NCBI GenBank assembly: GCA_002327985.1
Contig: DCVM01000181.1
Span: 28,538-92,537, forward strand
Reading direction: 5' to 3'
Length of the DNA stretch: 64,000 nt
Origin: Syntrophaceae bacterium UBA2188
Lineage (GTDB): Bacteria > Desulfobacterota > BSN033 > UBA1163
Below are positions 44,127 through 54,424 of this stretch, piece after piece. Both the position numbers and the translations under genes were made by a program. Numbering within the stretch: the stretch's first letter is position 1; each line of letters starts with the position of its first letter. The notes below the pieces were generated by a model that ran no database searches, was not told the DNA's origin, and was given only the letters and a program-made list of their open reading frames with translations.

Positions 44127-44750
44127 ATGGAAAGATCGGAAAAAAAGAAGATCCCCGTAACCTCAGAAAGATCACTGGAAGGAAATGGAGAAATCCTATC
44201 ACCAAGTGTGACCGAAGAGGACTCCCCAAAAAATAAGAAGAAAAAAGAGGACAAAGAAATCGGGGAACTGAAAAAGAAACTGGAGGAAAAAGAGAAAGAA
44301 TCAAAAGAGACTTACGATCGTCTGCTGAGATCGGCAGCCGATTTTGAAAATTATAAAAAGAGAGCGGCTAAAGAAAAAGAGGAATGGACCAAATTTGCCA
44401 ATGAGGATTTAATCAAAGGGGTTCTTCCATTTATTGATAATTTGGAGAGGGCAGTCAGCCACGCTCAAAAGGTCAATGACGCTGGGGTTTTAATTGAGGG
44501 AGTTCGATTAACCCTTCAACAACTTCTCCAGGTCCTTAATAAGTTGGGACTGTCTGCTTTTGAATCGGTTGGAAAACCTTTTGATCCAGCCGTGCATGAA
44601 GCCATGTTGGTCGTGGAAACGGATCAATTTGAACCGAATCAGGTGATCGAGGAGTTTCAAAAGGGTTACCGCTTGAATGACCGGCTCTTGAGGCCGGCAA
44701 CCGTTTCCGTGTCGAAGCCTCAAGAAAAAGAGGTACAGACATCGAAATGA
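44127..44750 (+). CDS. grpE: Nucleotide exchange factor GrpE
   Basis: The 207-residue protein has a charged coiled-coil half (Lys/Glu-rich, residues 20-70) and then the GrpE core R-S-A-A-D-F-E-N-Y-K-K-R and P-F-D-P-A-V-H-E-A-M. GrpE speeds ADP release from DnaK. It sits 15 bases after hrcA. Confidence 0.95.
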   Translation: MERSEKKKIPVTSERSLEGNGEILSPSVTEEDSPKNKKKKEDKEIGELKKKLEEKEKESKETYDRLLRSAADFENYKKRAAKEKEEWTKFANEDLIKGVLPFIDNLERAVSHAQKVNDAGVLIEGVRLTLQQLLQVLNKLGLSAFESVGKPFDPAVHEAMLVVETDQFEPNQVIEEFQKGYRLNDRLLRPATVSVSKPQEKEVQTSK

Positions 44751-44782
44751 TTTTGAATAAACTTTAAGGAGGGGAAATTAAA

Positions 44783-46699
44783 ATGGCTAAGACAATAGGC
44801 ATTGATTTAGGAACCACCAACTCAGTGGTAGCAATCATGGAAGGAGGGGATCCCATCGTGATTGCCAATCCCGAAGGGAGCCGAACCACTCCTTCTGTTG
44901 TGGCCTTTACAGATAAAGGAGAACGGGTAGTCGGACAGATTGCGAAACGTCAAGCGATCACGAACTCTGAAAATACCATTTTCTCCATTAAACGGCTGAT
45001 GGGAAGAAAATTTTCGGATCATGAAGTTCAGAAAGATCTAAAAATCCTTCCCTATAAAATTGTTGAAAATAAAAATGGAGATGCTTGGGTCAGGGCCAGG
45101 GATAAAGATTACAGCCCACCTGAAATCTCTGCATTCGTACTCCAGAAAATGAAGGAAACTGCAGAGGCCTATCTCGGTGAGAAGGTGACCGATGCGGTCA
45201 TTACGGTCCCTGCTTATTTCAATGATAGTCAGCGCCAGGCCACGAAGGATGCGGGAAGAATAGCAGGTTTGAATGTCATTCGAATCATTAATGAACCGAC
45301 AGCCGCTTCACTCGCCTACGGCCTCGAAAAGAAGAAAGATGAAAAGATCGCTGTCTTCGACCTGGGGGGAGGAACATTTGATATCTCCATTCTCGAGTTG
45401 GGCGAAGGTGTCTTCGAGGTCAAATCAACCAATGGGAATACCCATCTGGGTGGAGATGACTTTGACCAACGGGTTATCGACTATTTAGCCGATGAATTCA
45501 AAAAAGATCAGGGGATTGATCTGAGAAAAGACCGAATGGCCCTCCAAAGACTGAAGGAGGCTGGGGAAAAGGCAAAGATTGAACTTTCTAACATGATGGA
45601 AACAGATATCAATCTGCCCTTTATCACGGCCGACGCTTCAGGACCAAAACATCTGAACATGAAATTAACCCGGGCCAAATTGGAAAAACTGACAGAGGAT
45701 CTCATTGAAATGGTTGAAGGACCATGCCGCCAGGCTCTCTCCGACTCTGGCCTTTCAGCCAGGGATATTAATGAGGTGATCCTGGTGGGCGGCATGACCC
45801 GGATGCCAAAAGTTCAGGAGAAAGTGAAGCAAATCTTTGGGAAAGAGCCCAACAAGAGCGTTAACCCTGATGAGGCGGTGGGAATTGGTGCGGCGATTCA
45901 GGCGGGGGTTCTGAAGGGTGAGGTGAAGGATGTCCTCCTCCTCGACGTCACCCCGCTCTCCCTTGGAATTGAAACACTCGGCGGTGTCTTTACGAAACTG
46001 ATTGAAAGAAATACCACCATTCCAACGAAAAAGAGCCAAATCTTCTCGACGGCGTCAGATAATCAACCTGCCGTAACGATTCATGTGCTTCAGGGCGAAA
46101 GGGAGATGGCTGCTGACAATAAAACACTCGGCCAATTTGAATTGGTAGGAATTCCACCCGCTCCACGAGGTATTCCTCAGATTGAGGTCACGTTTGATAT
46201 TGATGCCAATGGAATTGTTCATGTGGCAGCGAAAGATCTTGGAACGGGCAAAGAGCAATCTATAAAAATTACTGCGTCCAGCGGTCTCCACGAAGAGGAT
46301 ATCAAAAAGATGGTGAAAGATGCTGAGGCCCATGCAGCGGATGATAAGAAGAGGCGGGAACTGGCCGAAGCGAGAAATCATCTCGATACGCTCATCTACA
46401 CGACAGAGAAATCCTTGAAGGAATATGGAGAGAAGGTCGATTCTGGAGAAAAACAGAATATTGAGGATGCCATCACCAAGGCCAAAAAGGCGATGGAGTT
46501 AAACGACCTGACCGCCATCAAATCTGCCCAAGAGGAACTGACCCGTTCCTCCCATAAATTGGCAGAGGCAATGTATGCAAAGGCTTCTCAAAAGGGAGCT
46601 GCCGGACCCGGTCCAGAGACCGGCGCCCAGGAAGGTCCTCAACAAAAGGCAAAGGAAGATGTCGTCGATGCCGATTTTGAGGATGTCAGCAAAAAATAA
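44783..46699 (+). CDS. dnaK: Chaperone protein DnaK (Hsp70)
   Basis: The 638-residue protein begins with I-G-I-D-L-G-T-T-N-S-V-V and has D-L-G-G-G-T-F-D-I-S-I-L, V-L-V-G-G-M-T-R-M-P and the closing E-D-V-V-D-A-D-F-E. It is the ATP-driven cytosolic chaperone. AAGGAGGGG precedes the ATG. dnaJ does not follow; a terminator does. Confidence 0.98.
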   Translation: MAKTIGIDLGTTNSVVAIMEGGDPIVIANPEGSRTTPSVVAFTDKGERVVGQIAKRQAITNSENTIFSIKRLMGRKFSDHEVQKDLKILPYKIVENKNGDAWVRARDKDYSPPEISAFVLQKMKETAEAYLGEKVTDAVITVPAYFNDSQRQATKDAGRIAGLNVIRIINEPTAASLAYGLEKKKDEKIAVFDLGGGTFDISILELGEGVFEVKSTNGNTHLGGDDFDQRVIDYLADEFKKDQGIDLRKDRMALQRLKEAGEKAKIELSNMMETDINLPFITADASGPKHLNMKLTRAKLEKLTEDLIEMVEGPCRQALSDSGLSARDINEVILVGGMTRMPKVQEKVKQIFGKEPNKSVNPDEAVGIGAAIQAGVLKGEVKDVLLLDVTPLSLGIETLGGVFTKLIERNTTIPTKKSQIFSTASDNQPAVTIHVLQGEREMAADNKTLGQFELVGIPPAPRGIPQIEVTFDIDANGIVHVAAKDLGTGKEQSIKITASSGLHEEDIKKMVKDAEAHAADDKKRRELAEARNHLDTLIYTTEKSLKEYGEKVDSGEKQNIEDAITKAKKAMELNDLTAIKSAQEELTRSSHKLAEAMYAKASQKGAAGPGPETGAQEGPQQKAKEDVVDADFEDVSKK

Positions 46700-46722
46700 A
46701 TGCTTCTTGATTCTTCTCTAAA

Positions 46723-46750
46723 AGGGCGAGGTGAAACCCTCGCTCTTTTT
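46723..46750 (+). terminator. Rho-independent terminator after dnaK
   Basis: GGCGAGG and CCTCGCT form a stem around GTGAAAC-type loop sequence, followed by CTTTTT, 24 bases after the dnaK stop. Confidence 0.8.
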
Positions 46751-46770
46751 GTATGGGCTCCCATTCATTT

Positions 46771-46850
46771 GGAATAATGGAATGATGGAATAATGTGAAA
46801 GAATATTTTTTCTTTAACCCAATATTTCAGTATTCCGTCGTTCCATTTTT
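46771..46850. repeat. GGAATAATGG-type inverted repeat (family B)
   Basis: GGAATAATGGAATGATGGAA and TATTTCAGTATTCCGTCGTT followed by CCATTTTT are mirrored halves around a T-rich centre. It lies between the dnaK terminator and ftsY. Confidence 0.75.
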
Positions 46851-46865
46851 CCTCAGGGAGGAGGC

Positions 46866-47783
46866 ATGTGGAAGTTTTTTGAAAAATTAAAAAAGGGTCT
46901 TTCAAAAACCCATCAGGGTTTTGTCGAAAAAATTGACCAGCTCTTTCTCGGAAAGAAGACGATCGATCAAGAGCTCCTGGATGAATTGGAAGCCCTTCTT
47001 TTCGAAGCCGATTTGGGGGTGAAAACCTCCCATCAACTCATCGAAGGGGTCAATCAGGGGCTTAAAAGGGGGGAACTTCAGGATCCTGAAAAAGTAAAAG
47101 AGTTTATAAAACAAGAGATCCTTCGAATCCTAAAGTCAGGGGAGAAGCCTCTCTCCATTGACTTCTTTCAGACAAAACCATTTGTCTTCATGGTGATTGG
47201 AGTCAATGGGGGTGGTAAGACGACTACCATCGGAAAGATTGCCCACCAATATTCATCGCAAGGGAAGAAGGTTCTGGTCGGGGCGGCGGATACCTTTCGG
47301 GCTGCGGCGGTGGAACAACTTGAGATCTGGGCCAATCGGGTCGGGGCGGATCTGATCAAACAATCCAAAGGATCGGACCCTTCTGCGGTAGCCTTTGACT
47401 CCATCCACGCTGCCAAGGCTAGAGATATGGATCTGGTCTTCATTGACACAGCGGGAAGGCTCCATACCAAAGTCAACCTGATGGAAGAGTTAAAAAAGGT
47501 GAAACGGATTATCGGACGAGAATATCCAGGGGCCCCTCATGAGATTCTCCTTGTCCTCGATGCCACGACAGGCCAAAATGCTATCTCTCAAGCAAAACTT
47601 TTCAACGAAGTCATTGGGGTAACCGGCATCGCTCTGACCAAATTGGACGGAACAGCCAAGGGAGGAATCATTGTAGGCATTACAGAAGAGCTGAATATTC
47701 CAATTCGATATATTGGGGTGGGAGAGGGGATCGACGACCTGAGGGAATTTAACGCCGTGGAATTTGTCCAGGCCTTGTTTTGA
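46866..47783 (+). CDS. ftsY: Signal recognition particle receptor FtsY
   Basis: The 305-residue protein is the N-G GTPase core of FtsY without a long acidic A domain. It shows G-V-N-G-G-G-K-T-T-T near residue 112 (the more usual form has Val for the second Gly), A-A-D-T-F-R-A-A-A-V-E-Q-L and D-T-A-G-R-L-H. FtsY docks the signal recognition particle at the membrane. The start has GGAGGAGG upstream. Confidence 0.95.
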   Translation: MWKFFEKLKKGLSKTHQGFVEKIDQLFLGKKTIDQELLDELEALLFEADLGVKTSHQLIEGVNQGLKRGELQDPEKVKEFIKQEILRILKSGEKPLSIDFFQTKPFVFMVIGVNGGGKTTTIGKIAHQYSSQGKKVLVGAADTFRAAAVEQLEIWANRVGADLIKQSKGSDPSAVAFDSIHAAKARDMDLVFIDTAGRLHTKVNLMEELKKVKRIIGREYPGAPHEILLVLDATTGQNAISQAKLFNEVIGVTGIALTKLDGTAKGGIIVGITEELNIPIRYIGVGEGIDDLREFNAVEFVQALF

Positions 47784-47846
47784 GTCAATTGAAATGGACC
47801 GGTTTTTTCTTTTCCATAAGTCAATGGAGTAAAATCGAGAACAGAC

Positions 47847-48518
47847 ATGAATAGGAATCTAAAACTCAAGATTTCATTGATTCTCCTTCTGATGTCTTGG
47901 CTCACTCCCCTCATCGTATTTGCAGAATCCGGCCAAATTGGCCAAGCCAACTACCTTTCACCTTTAGAAAAGGAAGTGGTTCAAGAGGTAAACCTGGCCA
48001 GGACATCTCCCAAAAGCTATGCCTCTTTTCTTGAGCAACTTAAAACGTATTACAAAGGAAAAATCCTGAACCTTCCCGGCGAGACTCCCGTCCTCACTCA
48101 GGAGGGAGTGGTGGCAGTGACGGAGGCAATCGGTTTCCTTCGGTCTTTGAATCCAATTTCCCCACTCGACCCATCCAAGGGCATGTCTTTAGGAGCAAAG
48201 GACCACGTGAGAGACTTGAAGTGGTCGGGGAATTCCCAACACCGGGGAAGTGACAAGAGTCAACCTTGGGAAAGAGTGAATCGCTATGGAACCTGGCAGA
48301 AAGGAATCGGCGAAAATATCGCTTTTGGAAATGACAAAGCTCGAAATATAGTGATGGCCCTGATCATCGATGATGGGGTTCCCCACCGAGGACACCGAAA
48401 GAATATTTTCAATTCAAATTTTCGAGTGATGGGAGTGGCCTGCGGTGAACACCCCCATTATCAGACGGTTTGTGTCATCACCTTTGCTGGGGGGTATATA
48501 GAAAGAGAAAAAAGATAG
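47847..48518 (+). CDS. Secreted CAP (SCP/PR1-like) domain protein
   Basis: The 223-residue protein has a signal peptide (residues 1-26, ending F-A-E) and a CAP domain with E-V-N-L-A-R-T-S-P, a histidine in S-Q-H-R-G-S, G-E-N-I-A-F-G and H-R-x-x-I-F-N. Bacterial CAP proteins are exported; their role is mostly unknown. It follows ftsY by 63 bases and may be read with it. Confidence 0.85.
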   Translation: MNRNLKLKISLILLLMSWLTPLIVFAESGQIGQANYLSPLEKEVVQEVNLARTSPKSYASFLEQLKTYYKGKILNLPGETPVLTQEGVVAVTEAIGFLRSLNPISPLDPSKGMSLGAKDHVRDLKWSGNSQHRGSDKSQPWERVNRYGTWQKGIGENIAFGNDKARNIVMALIIDDGVPHRGHRKNIFNSNFRVMGVACGEHPHYQTVCVITFAGGYIEREKR

Positions 48519-48710
48519 AACTTGTCCCTCTGGAAATCATCCTGTAGGGAGGTTCAATAACCCTGTCCTATAGGGGTACAGCAATAAGAGCAAGATAACC
48601 CCACTTTCCTCCAACACATCCCGAATCAATCTTATTTAAAACAGGTTCACTATACCCTACACTCATTTGTTTTTACAGAAAATTTATGACTTCGCCATGG
48701 AGCAAAAATT

Positions 48711-48728
48711 TTTGTCAGTTTTGACAAA
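48711..48728. promoter_or_regulatory. Perfect operator-like palindrome
   Basis: TTTGTCA and TGACAAA are perfect 7-base arms with a GTTT spacer, 57 bases before the gene at 48785. This is the size of a dimer-bound operator. The 266-base gap around it shows no other gene. Confidence 0.45.
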
Positions 48729-48784
48729 ATGTATCTTCTGCTGACTTAAACTTTTCGATATCAGACCTCTTACTAAAAATTAAA

Positions 48785-50242
48785 ATGCCTTTAGGAATCA
48801 GAAAGTTATTCCTCATTACCTTTAAAATGAATCTTTGGCACCTGTTATGCATTCATTGTTTGGCATCTATGAAGATAAACTCCTCCTCCCTTTGCTCCAA
48901 TCGGAACTGCTATCCCCTTTTTGTTTTCTTTCTGATTATCCTTATTTCCAATCCCTGTTTCAGCCAGATGCCCAGCGAATCCCCTGATCAAATCTGGAAA
49001 GTCGGGGATCACCGTTGGACGGCTGAAGAAGAGGATCGGTTTGGTAAATGGGTCGATGAGACGATTACGGAAGATTTTTTCATGCGTTATAAAATCCCCA
49101 CGGATTGTGCTGATGTCCCTTATGCGGTCAGATGGATATATGCCCGGATCGCACATCTTCCCGCTGCCGCTACGACCAAGGACGGCAAACTGATCGGCCA
49201 CTGGTCTAAGAACTGGAAACATCTTCCAACCCATTCGGAATGGCACGAGGATAAACGATTTCGTGCCGCCCTTCTCTTTCTCATTTCAGAGACGTGGACA
49301 GGAACCCTCCCCCGCGACACATATCCCATTCGCATTTCCCCTGATTCGGTCACGCCAGGAACCCTGCTTGCGATGGATAAATCCCATGTCGCCATCATCG
49401 GCCACGTCTGCTTCAACGGAAGCCAGTCCCATCCCATTCAGACCTGGGAATCAATGCTTCCGGTGAAGATTCGAAAACTGATTTTAAGGGAATTTTTTTC
49501 TCCCAAACCGGAATCTACACACCCTTTAGGTCTGGTGAAATTCCGATGGCCGATTTTTGAAAAGGGGGAATGGAAGTATCTTGCTTCCAAAGAACACCCC
49601 TTCTATTCTGAAGAGCAATACCACCCAACTTTTTATAAGAGGTATGCAGATTTTGTTGCGGCAGTAGCCAAAAGGATCGATCCAACAGAATATGAACCCA
49701 TGGAGAAGGTGGCAAAGGTGATTGAAACAACGACCCGCTTTCTTAAAGATCGAGTTCCCATTGTTCTGTCAGGACACCAGCAGTGTATCAGGAGGGGATG
49801 CACAGAAGGTTCGGATCTATGGGAAATCTACAATACCCTGAGCCATGACGGAATGATCATCCTCTTGATGGATCATCTTTCGCGTATTATTGAATCCAGC
49901 TATCTTGACAAAGAAATGATTAAAGAGATCATGGAGTCGATTTCGATCAACATCGCAAAAAATCGTTCGGTCACATTCTATGAGGTCTATCAGAACTGTT
50001 CCTGGTTTTCCCCTCACCCGAATGACTCGATAGAAGCCCGCTGGGGATTAAAAAAGTGTGAGAGGATCCTTTCAGAAATCCAGACCGCCAAAGACTGCAT
50101 TGCTTTTATTGAAAGAATTTATGGGAAAAAAGACCCTAAGTATGCTGACTTCTCGATCCGGCAACAGCAGCAAATCGTCCGGAGACTCCATGAGGAGTTG
50201 ATGAAATCCGAATGTCATCTCGCCGCTACAGTTCATCGGTAG
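48785..50242 (+). CDS. Unrecognised exported protein, possibly a papain/NlpC-fold enzyme
   Basis: Up to 485 residues. A hydrophobic segment (Y-P-L-F-V-F-F-L-I-I-L-I-S) ending in C-F-S-Q-M near residue 60 looks like a signal peptide, which would fit a start at the in-frame ATG 48869. After it come D-C-A-D-V-P-Y-A-V-R-W-I-Y-A-R near residue 106 and S-H-V-A-I-I-G-H-V about 95 residues later. That Cys...His order resembles NlpC/P60 or transglutaminase-like enzymes, but this is inference. Late cysteines occur in R-R-G-C and Q-N-C-S-W. No start has a good ribosome binding site. I do not recognise a named family. Confidence 0.6.
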   Translation: MPLGIRKLFLITFKMNLWHLLCIHCLASMKINSSSLCSNRNCYPLFVFFLIILISNPCFSQMPSESPDQIWKVGDHRWTAEEEDRFGKWVDETITEDFFMRYKIPTDCADVPYAVRWIYARIAHLPAAATTKDGKLIGHWSKNWKHLPTHSEWHEDKRFRAALLFLISETWTGTLPRDTYPIRISPDSVTPGTLLAMDKSHVAIIGHVCFNGSQSHPIQTWESMLPVKIRKLILREFFSPKPESTHPLGLVKFRWPIFEKGEWKYLASKEHPFYSEEQYHPTFYKRYADFVAAVAKRIDPTEYEPMEKVAKVIETTTRFLKDRVPIVLSGHQQCIRRGCTEGSDLWEIYNTLSHDGMIILLMDHLSRIIESSYLDKEMIKEIMESISINIAKNRSVTFYEVYQNCSWFSPHPNDSIEARWGLKKCERILSEIQTAKDCIAFIERIYGKKDPKYADFSIRQQQQIVRRLHEELMKSECHLAATVHR

Positions 50243-50387
50243 GAAACAAACTTCGACCTCCCGTCTGCTTAAAACAAAATGTCAAAATGAATCAAAATCT
50301 TGTAGGTTCATGGCCACGGGTGGACCCTTTCAATAAAGGGCATCTTCCATTGAAATGGAAGGACATCAAGAGTGAATAGAAATAGGA

Positions 50388-51020
50388 TTATGGAAAAACC
50401 ATCTTTTCGAGGGCTTTGACTCGAGCTTCCAAGGCATTCATTTTTTTCTCCAAATCGGCATAAGAGAATTTGATCATCGCACCCAATTCCTCTTTGACCT
50501 CATTCAACCCTCCTTTCACTATTCCATTGAGTGCCTTGACCTCTTCAACCGCTTTTCCAATACGCTCATCCAGTCTTTCTAATCCTGTCCTCACCCCATC
50601 CATATCCGCTTTTATTTCGTCTCTTGAATGGGCAAGTTTGGATAATCCTTCCTCCTTCATCACCAGAAAATTTGAATGCATCTCCTGTTTTGATTGAATG
50701 ACGGCTGCACAAGTCTCTTCTTTGATCTTCTGGAGGGATGACTCCAATATTTGGATAGGTTGATAGGAAGAGGACTGTATCTCCTGTTTCAATTTTTCGA
50801 TTCCATCCTTAAAATCATCTTGGAGGGGACCGATTTCCTCCTTTGTCTCTCTTCTCAATTTTTCCAACTCCTCTTTGATCTCCCCTATTCCTCCGAGGAT
50901 CTGATTTCTATTTTCTTCTTTTAATTGACGAAAGTTCGACTTCATCTCCTGTCTCAATTTCTCTATATCCTCTTTCGAAGCCAATCCCAATAATCTCTTA
51001 TCCAACATTTCTTGGTCCAT
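50388..51020 (-). CDS. Coiled-coil protein of unknown function
   Basis: The 210-residue protein is almost entirely predicted coiled coil with heptad-like Leu/Ile spacing and many Glu/Lys (for example E-E-L-E-K-L-R-R-E-T-K-E-E-I, L-E-A-R-V-K-A-L-E-K). No signal peptide or catalytic motif is visible. The ATG at 51020 has AAGGGGG upstream; an in-frame ATG at 51062 also exists. It is divergent from fdhA. It may be structural, but I cannot give a role. Confidence 0.6.
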   Translation of the reverse strand: MDQEMLDKRLLGLASKEDIEKLRQEMKSNFRQLKEENRNQILGGIGEIKEELEKLRRETKEEIGPLQDDFKDGIEKLKQEIQSSSYQPIQILESSLQKIKEETCAAVIQSKQEMHSNFLVMKEEGLSKLAHSRDEIKADMDGVRTGLERLDERIGKAVEEVKALNGIVKGGLNEVKEELGAMIKFSYADLEKKMNALEARVKALEKMVFP

Positions 51021-51062
51021 TGAGTTTTTTACCCCCTTCAGAAAGTAGCCTTTGAATATCAT

Positions 51063-51365
51063 AGACGTTTTTAAATATCAATCTTTTTTTATTCCTTTCT
51101 AATGCTTTATTTTTATTAGCATTATGGGTTACCTTCGACGATATCCTTAGCGTTCATTTTTCCCTTGACAAAAAAATATTATGTGTTATCTTTCACAAGA
51201 CTTAATTTACCATGCTCTCTATCTACTTAAATTCTAAATTAATTTTGCAGATCTATTGGGAATGGGCCATTAGAAAAATTTAATGGGTAATTGATTTTCC
51301 CTGTATCCAAATAGAAAGGGGGTGAATTTGACTCTCATTTTAAAAATTTTAAGAAAGGAAGGTGA
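51063..51365. other. Gene-free fdhA upstream region
   Basis: This 303-base gap carries a small hairpin (TAATGC at 51100-51105 and GCATTA at about 51119-51124), a candidate promoter at 51165-51192, and then a leader of about 170 bases with no reading frame of note and a near-palindrome AATGGGCCATT at about 51264-51274. It may hold regulatory sites for formate dehydrogenase. Confidence 0.55.
51165..51192 (+). promoter_or_regulatory. Candidate sigma-70 promoter for fdhAB
   Basis: A perfect TTGACA (51165-51170) is followed after 16 bases by TATCTT (51187-51192), the same -10 as in the candidate hrcA promoter. It would give a leader of about 170 bases before fdhA. Confidence 0.55.
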
Positions 51366-54300
51366 ATGACATCTATGAAAATTACCCGAAGAACATTTTT
51401 GAAAGTTTCGGGAGCGACAGCCGCCGGGACAATAATGGGTGGCCTGGGGTTCGATCTGTCTCCGGCTGAAGTTTATGCCCAGGAACTTAGAATCAAAGGG
51501 GCGAAGGAAACAACCTCCATCTGCTGTTACTGTTCGGTGGGCTGCGGGATTATCGTCCATACTGATGCCAAAGGAAAAGTAATCAACGCCGAGGGAGACC
51601 CTGATCATCCTATCAGCGAAGGGGCTCTCTGTGCAAAAGGGGCATCGAGTTACCAGATTGCGGTTAACCCACATCGACTTCAAAAAGTACTTTACAGGGC
51701 CCCCTACAGCAGCACCTGGAAAGAGGTAAAATGGGAATGGGCCTTAGAGAAAATCGCAGCGAATATTAAGAAGAGTAGAGATGCCAGCTTCATGGAGAAA
51801 AATGCAGCAGGTCAGGTGGTCAACCGAACCAACGGCATTGCGTCCGTGGGAAGTGCGGCCATGGATAATGAGGAATGCTGGCTCTACTCCAAAATGTTGA
51901 GGGCCTTAGGGCTCATTTATGTTGAGCACCAGGCCCGTATCTGACACAGCGCCACGGTAGCGGCTCTGGCAGAGTCGTTCGGACGCGGTGCAATGACCAA
52001 TCATTATATCGATTTTAGAAATGCCGATGTAATTTTAAACATGGGCAGTAATGTCGCCGAAAACCACCCTGTCTCCTTTAAATGGATCCAGGCAGCCAAG
52101 GACAAAGGGGCGCTCTTCATTCATGTGGATCCAAGATTTACCCGCACCTCGACAAAAGCCGATATATTCGTAAGGCTTCGTTCAGGAACAGATATTGCCT
52201 TCCTGGGTGGCATGATCAAATATCTCATTGACAACAACATGTATGATGAATTCTACGTCAAGAACTATACCAATGCCTCCTTTATCGTAAATCCAAAATA
52301 TGGCTTCAATGACGGTCTTTTCTCAGGCTACGACTCAACCAAACGGAGTTATGATAAATCAACCTGGGCATTGGAAAAAGATGAGCAGGGAATTCCGAAA
52401 AGGGACATGACCCTCCAAGATCCACGCTGTGTCTTCCAGCTTCTGAAGAATCATTATTCCCGATATGCATTGGATAAAGTTTCTCAGATCACTGGAACCC
52501 CCACAGCAGATCTTGAAAAAGTCTATAAAGCCTATGGCTCAACCTATGCCCCTGACAAAGCAGGGACTGTATTATATGCCATGGGGTGGACGCAGCATAC
52601 CGTAGGGGTTCAGAACATTCGAACCATGGCTATCATTCAAGATCTTCTCGGTAATATGGGAATTGCCGGGGGTGGAATCAATGCTTTGCGTGGGGAATCA
52701 AATGTTCAGGGTTCAACCGATGCGGGTCTTCTGTACCACATTTGGCCAGCTTATTTACCTACTCCGCGGTCTCCTTGGGCAACTCTTGCGGATTATAATA
52801 AGAACAACACTCCGGTTTCAAAGGATCCTCGAAGTGTCAACTGGTGGAAAAACCGTCCTAAATATGTTGCCAGCTTTTTGAAATCGATGTTCGGAGAGAA
52901 GGCAACCAAAGAGAATGATTTTGGATATGCTTGGATGCCCAAGCTCGAACCAGGCCAGGATGCTTCCTGGTTGAATCTCTTTGACGAAATGTATAAGGGG
53001 GCCTTCACGGGTTTCTTTGCATGGGGAATGAATCCTGCTTGTTCAAGTGCCCATGCCGGAAAAGTTCGCCAGGCATTGACAAAACTTGACTGGATGGTCA
53101 ATGTCAATGTCTTTGACAGCGAAACAGGTTCTTTCTGGAAGGGCCCTGGCATGAACCCAAAGAAGATCAAGACAGAGGTCTTCCAATTGCCCTGTGCAGC
53201 CTTCTTGGAAAAAGAAGGAAGCATCAGCAATAGTGGCCGATGGATGCAGTGGCGATATAAAGCGGCCAATCCTCCTGGAGTGGCCCTCCCCGATGGCGAT
53301 ATTATATATGAACTGTTTAAAAAGGTTCGAGCCCTTTATGAGAAGGATAAGGGAACCTTGCCAGAACCGATTTTAAACTTAAAGTGGGATTATGAAACCG
53401 GTGGCCATTTTGATATCCATAAGGTAGCCAAAGAGATCAATGGCTATGATCTCACCACCGGCAAATTGATGGCCAATTTTGTTGGCTTGAAGGATGACGG
53501 AACCACCTCTTGCGGCAACTGGCTCTATTCTGCCAGTTATACCGAAGCGGGTAACATGGCTGCACGCAGAAAGAAGACCGATCCAACTGGACTGGGCCTC
53601 TATCCGGAATGGTCATGGTGCTGGCCACTGAATCGAAGGATCATCTATAACCGAGCCTCTGTTGATTTGGATGGCAAACCTCGTGATCCAAAACGACCAC
53701 TTCTTAAATGGGATGCCGAGGGAAAGAAATGGATAGGGGATGTGCCTGACAATGCTGTTCCACCTATGGGAACAACTGGAGCCTACCCATTTATTATGAA
53801 GCCAGACGGAGTGTCTTCACTCTTCGGCCCGGGCTTAAATGATGGACCCTTCCCCGAGCACTATGAGCCTCTGGAATGTCCGATCGAAAAGAATCTGATG
53901 TCCGGTCAGAGGATTAACCCGGCCATCAAAGTCTTCGAAGGAGGGCTTGATGCGTTTGCCACCTGTGATCCGAAGTATCCTTTTGTTTGCAGTACCTATC
54001 GGGTTACGGAACACTGGCAGACAGGAGTTCTCACTCGATGGCTGCCATGGCTCATTGAGGCCGAGCCACAGATGTTTTGTGAGATAAGCATTGAGCTTGC
54101 CAAATTAAGAGGAATTAAAAACGGTGATAGGGTGATCGTTCAGACCCAACGAGGCAAATTAGAAGCGGTGGCCATTGTCACCTTCCGTTTAAAACCTTTT
54201 AATGTCGCTGGCCAAACGATTCATCAAATAGGAATACCATGGCATTTTGGCTGGCTCCATCCAAAGGATGGTGGAGAAAGTGCAAATTTACTGACACCGA

Positions 54301-54410
54301 CCGTTGGCGATCCCAATACCATGATCCCTGAATCAAAGGCTTTCATGGCCAACGTCAGTAAACTGACTAAACAACCAGCCCAACCAGCCAAAAAAACAAC
54401 AAAAAGTTAA
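51366..54410 (+). CDS. fdhA: Selenocysteine-containing periplasmic formate dehydrogenase, alpha subunit
   Basis: The coding sequence is read through an in-frame TGA at 51942-51944, giving 1014 residues with selenocysteine at 193 in V-E-H-Q-A-R-I-U-H-S. It begins with a twin-arginine signal (R-R-T-F-L-K-V-S-G, cleavage near A38), then a [4Fe-4S] motif C53-x2-C56-x3-C60-x28-C89, and the molybdopterin domains, ending in the D-x-V-x-V-x-T-Q-R-G-K-L type domain. It oxidises formate (or reduces CO2) at a Mo/W centre in the periplasm. Both ATG 51366 and ATG 51375 are possible starts; AAAGGAAGGTG serves either. fdhB follows after 14 bases. It is not a pseudogene: both sides are intact and tRNA-Sec and selA are in the window. 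Confidence 0.96.
51942..51985 (+). promoter_or_regulatory. UGA(Sec) codon and SECIS-like hairpin of fdhA
   Basis: Directly after the TGA, AGCGCC and GGCTCT pair (one mismatch) around a loop ACGGTAGC with a GGT, in the position expected for a bacterial SECIS element read by SelB. The exact fold is uncertain; an alternative pairs GCCA with TGGC around a larger loop. Confidence 0.7.
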
Positions 54411-54424
54411 AGGAGGTGACATAA

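Noticed and set aside
51366..51992. fdhA as two separate genes split at 51944
   Set aside because: The TGA is at the known Sec position of formate dehydrogenases (A-R-I-U-H-S) and the frame continues without a gap.
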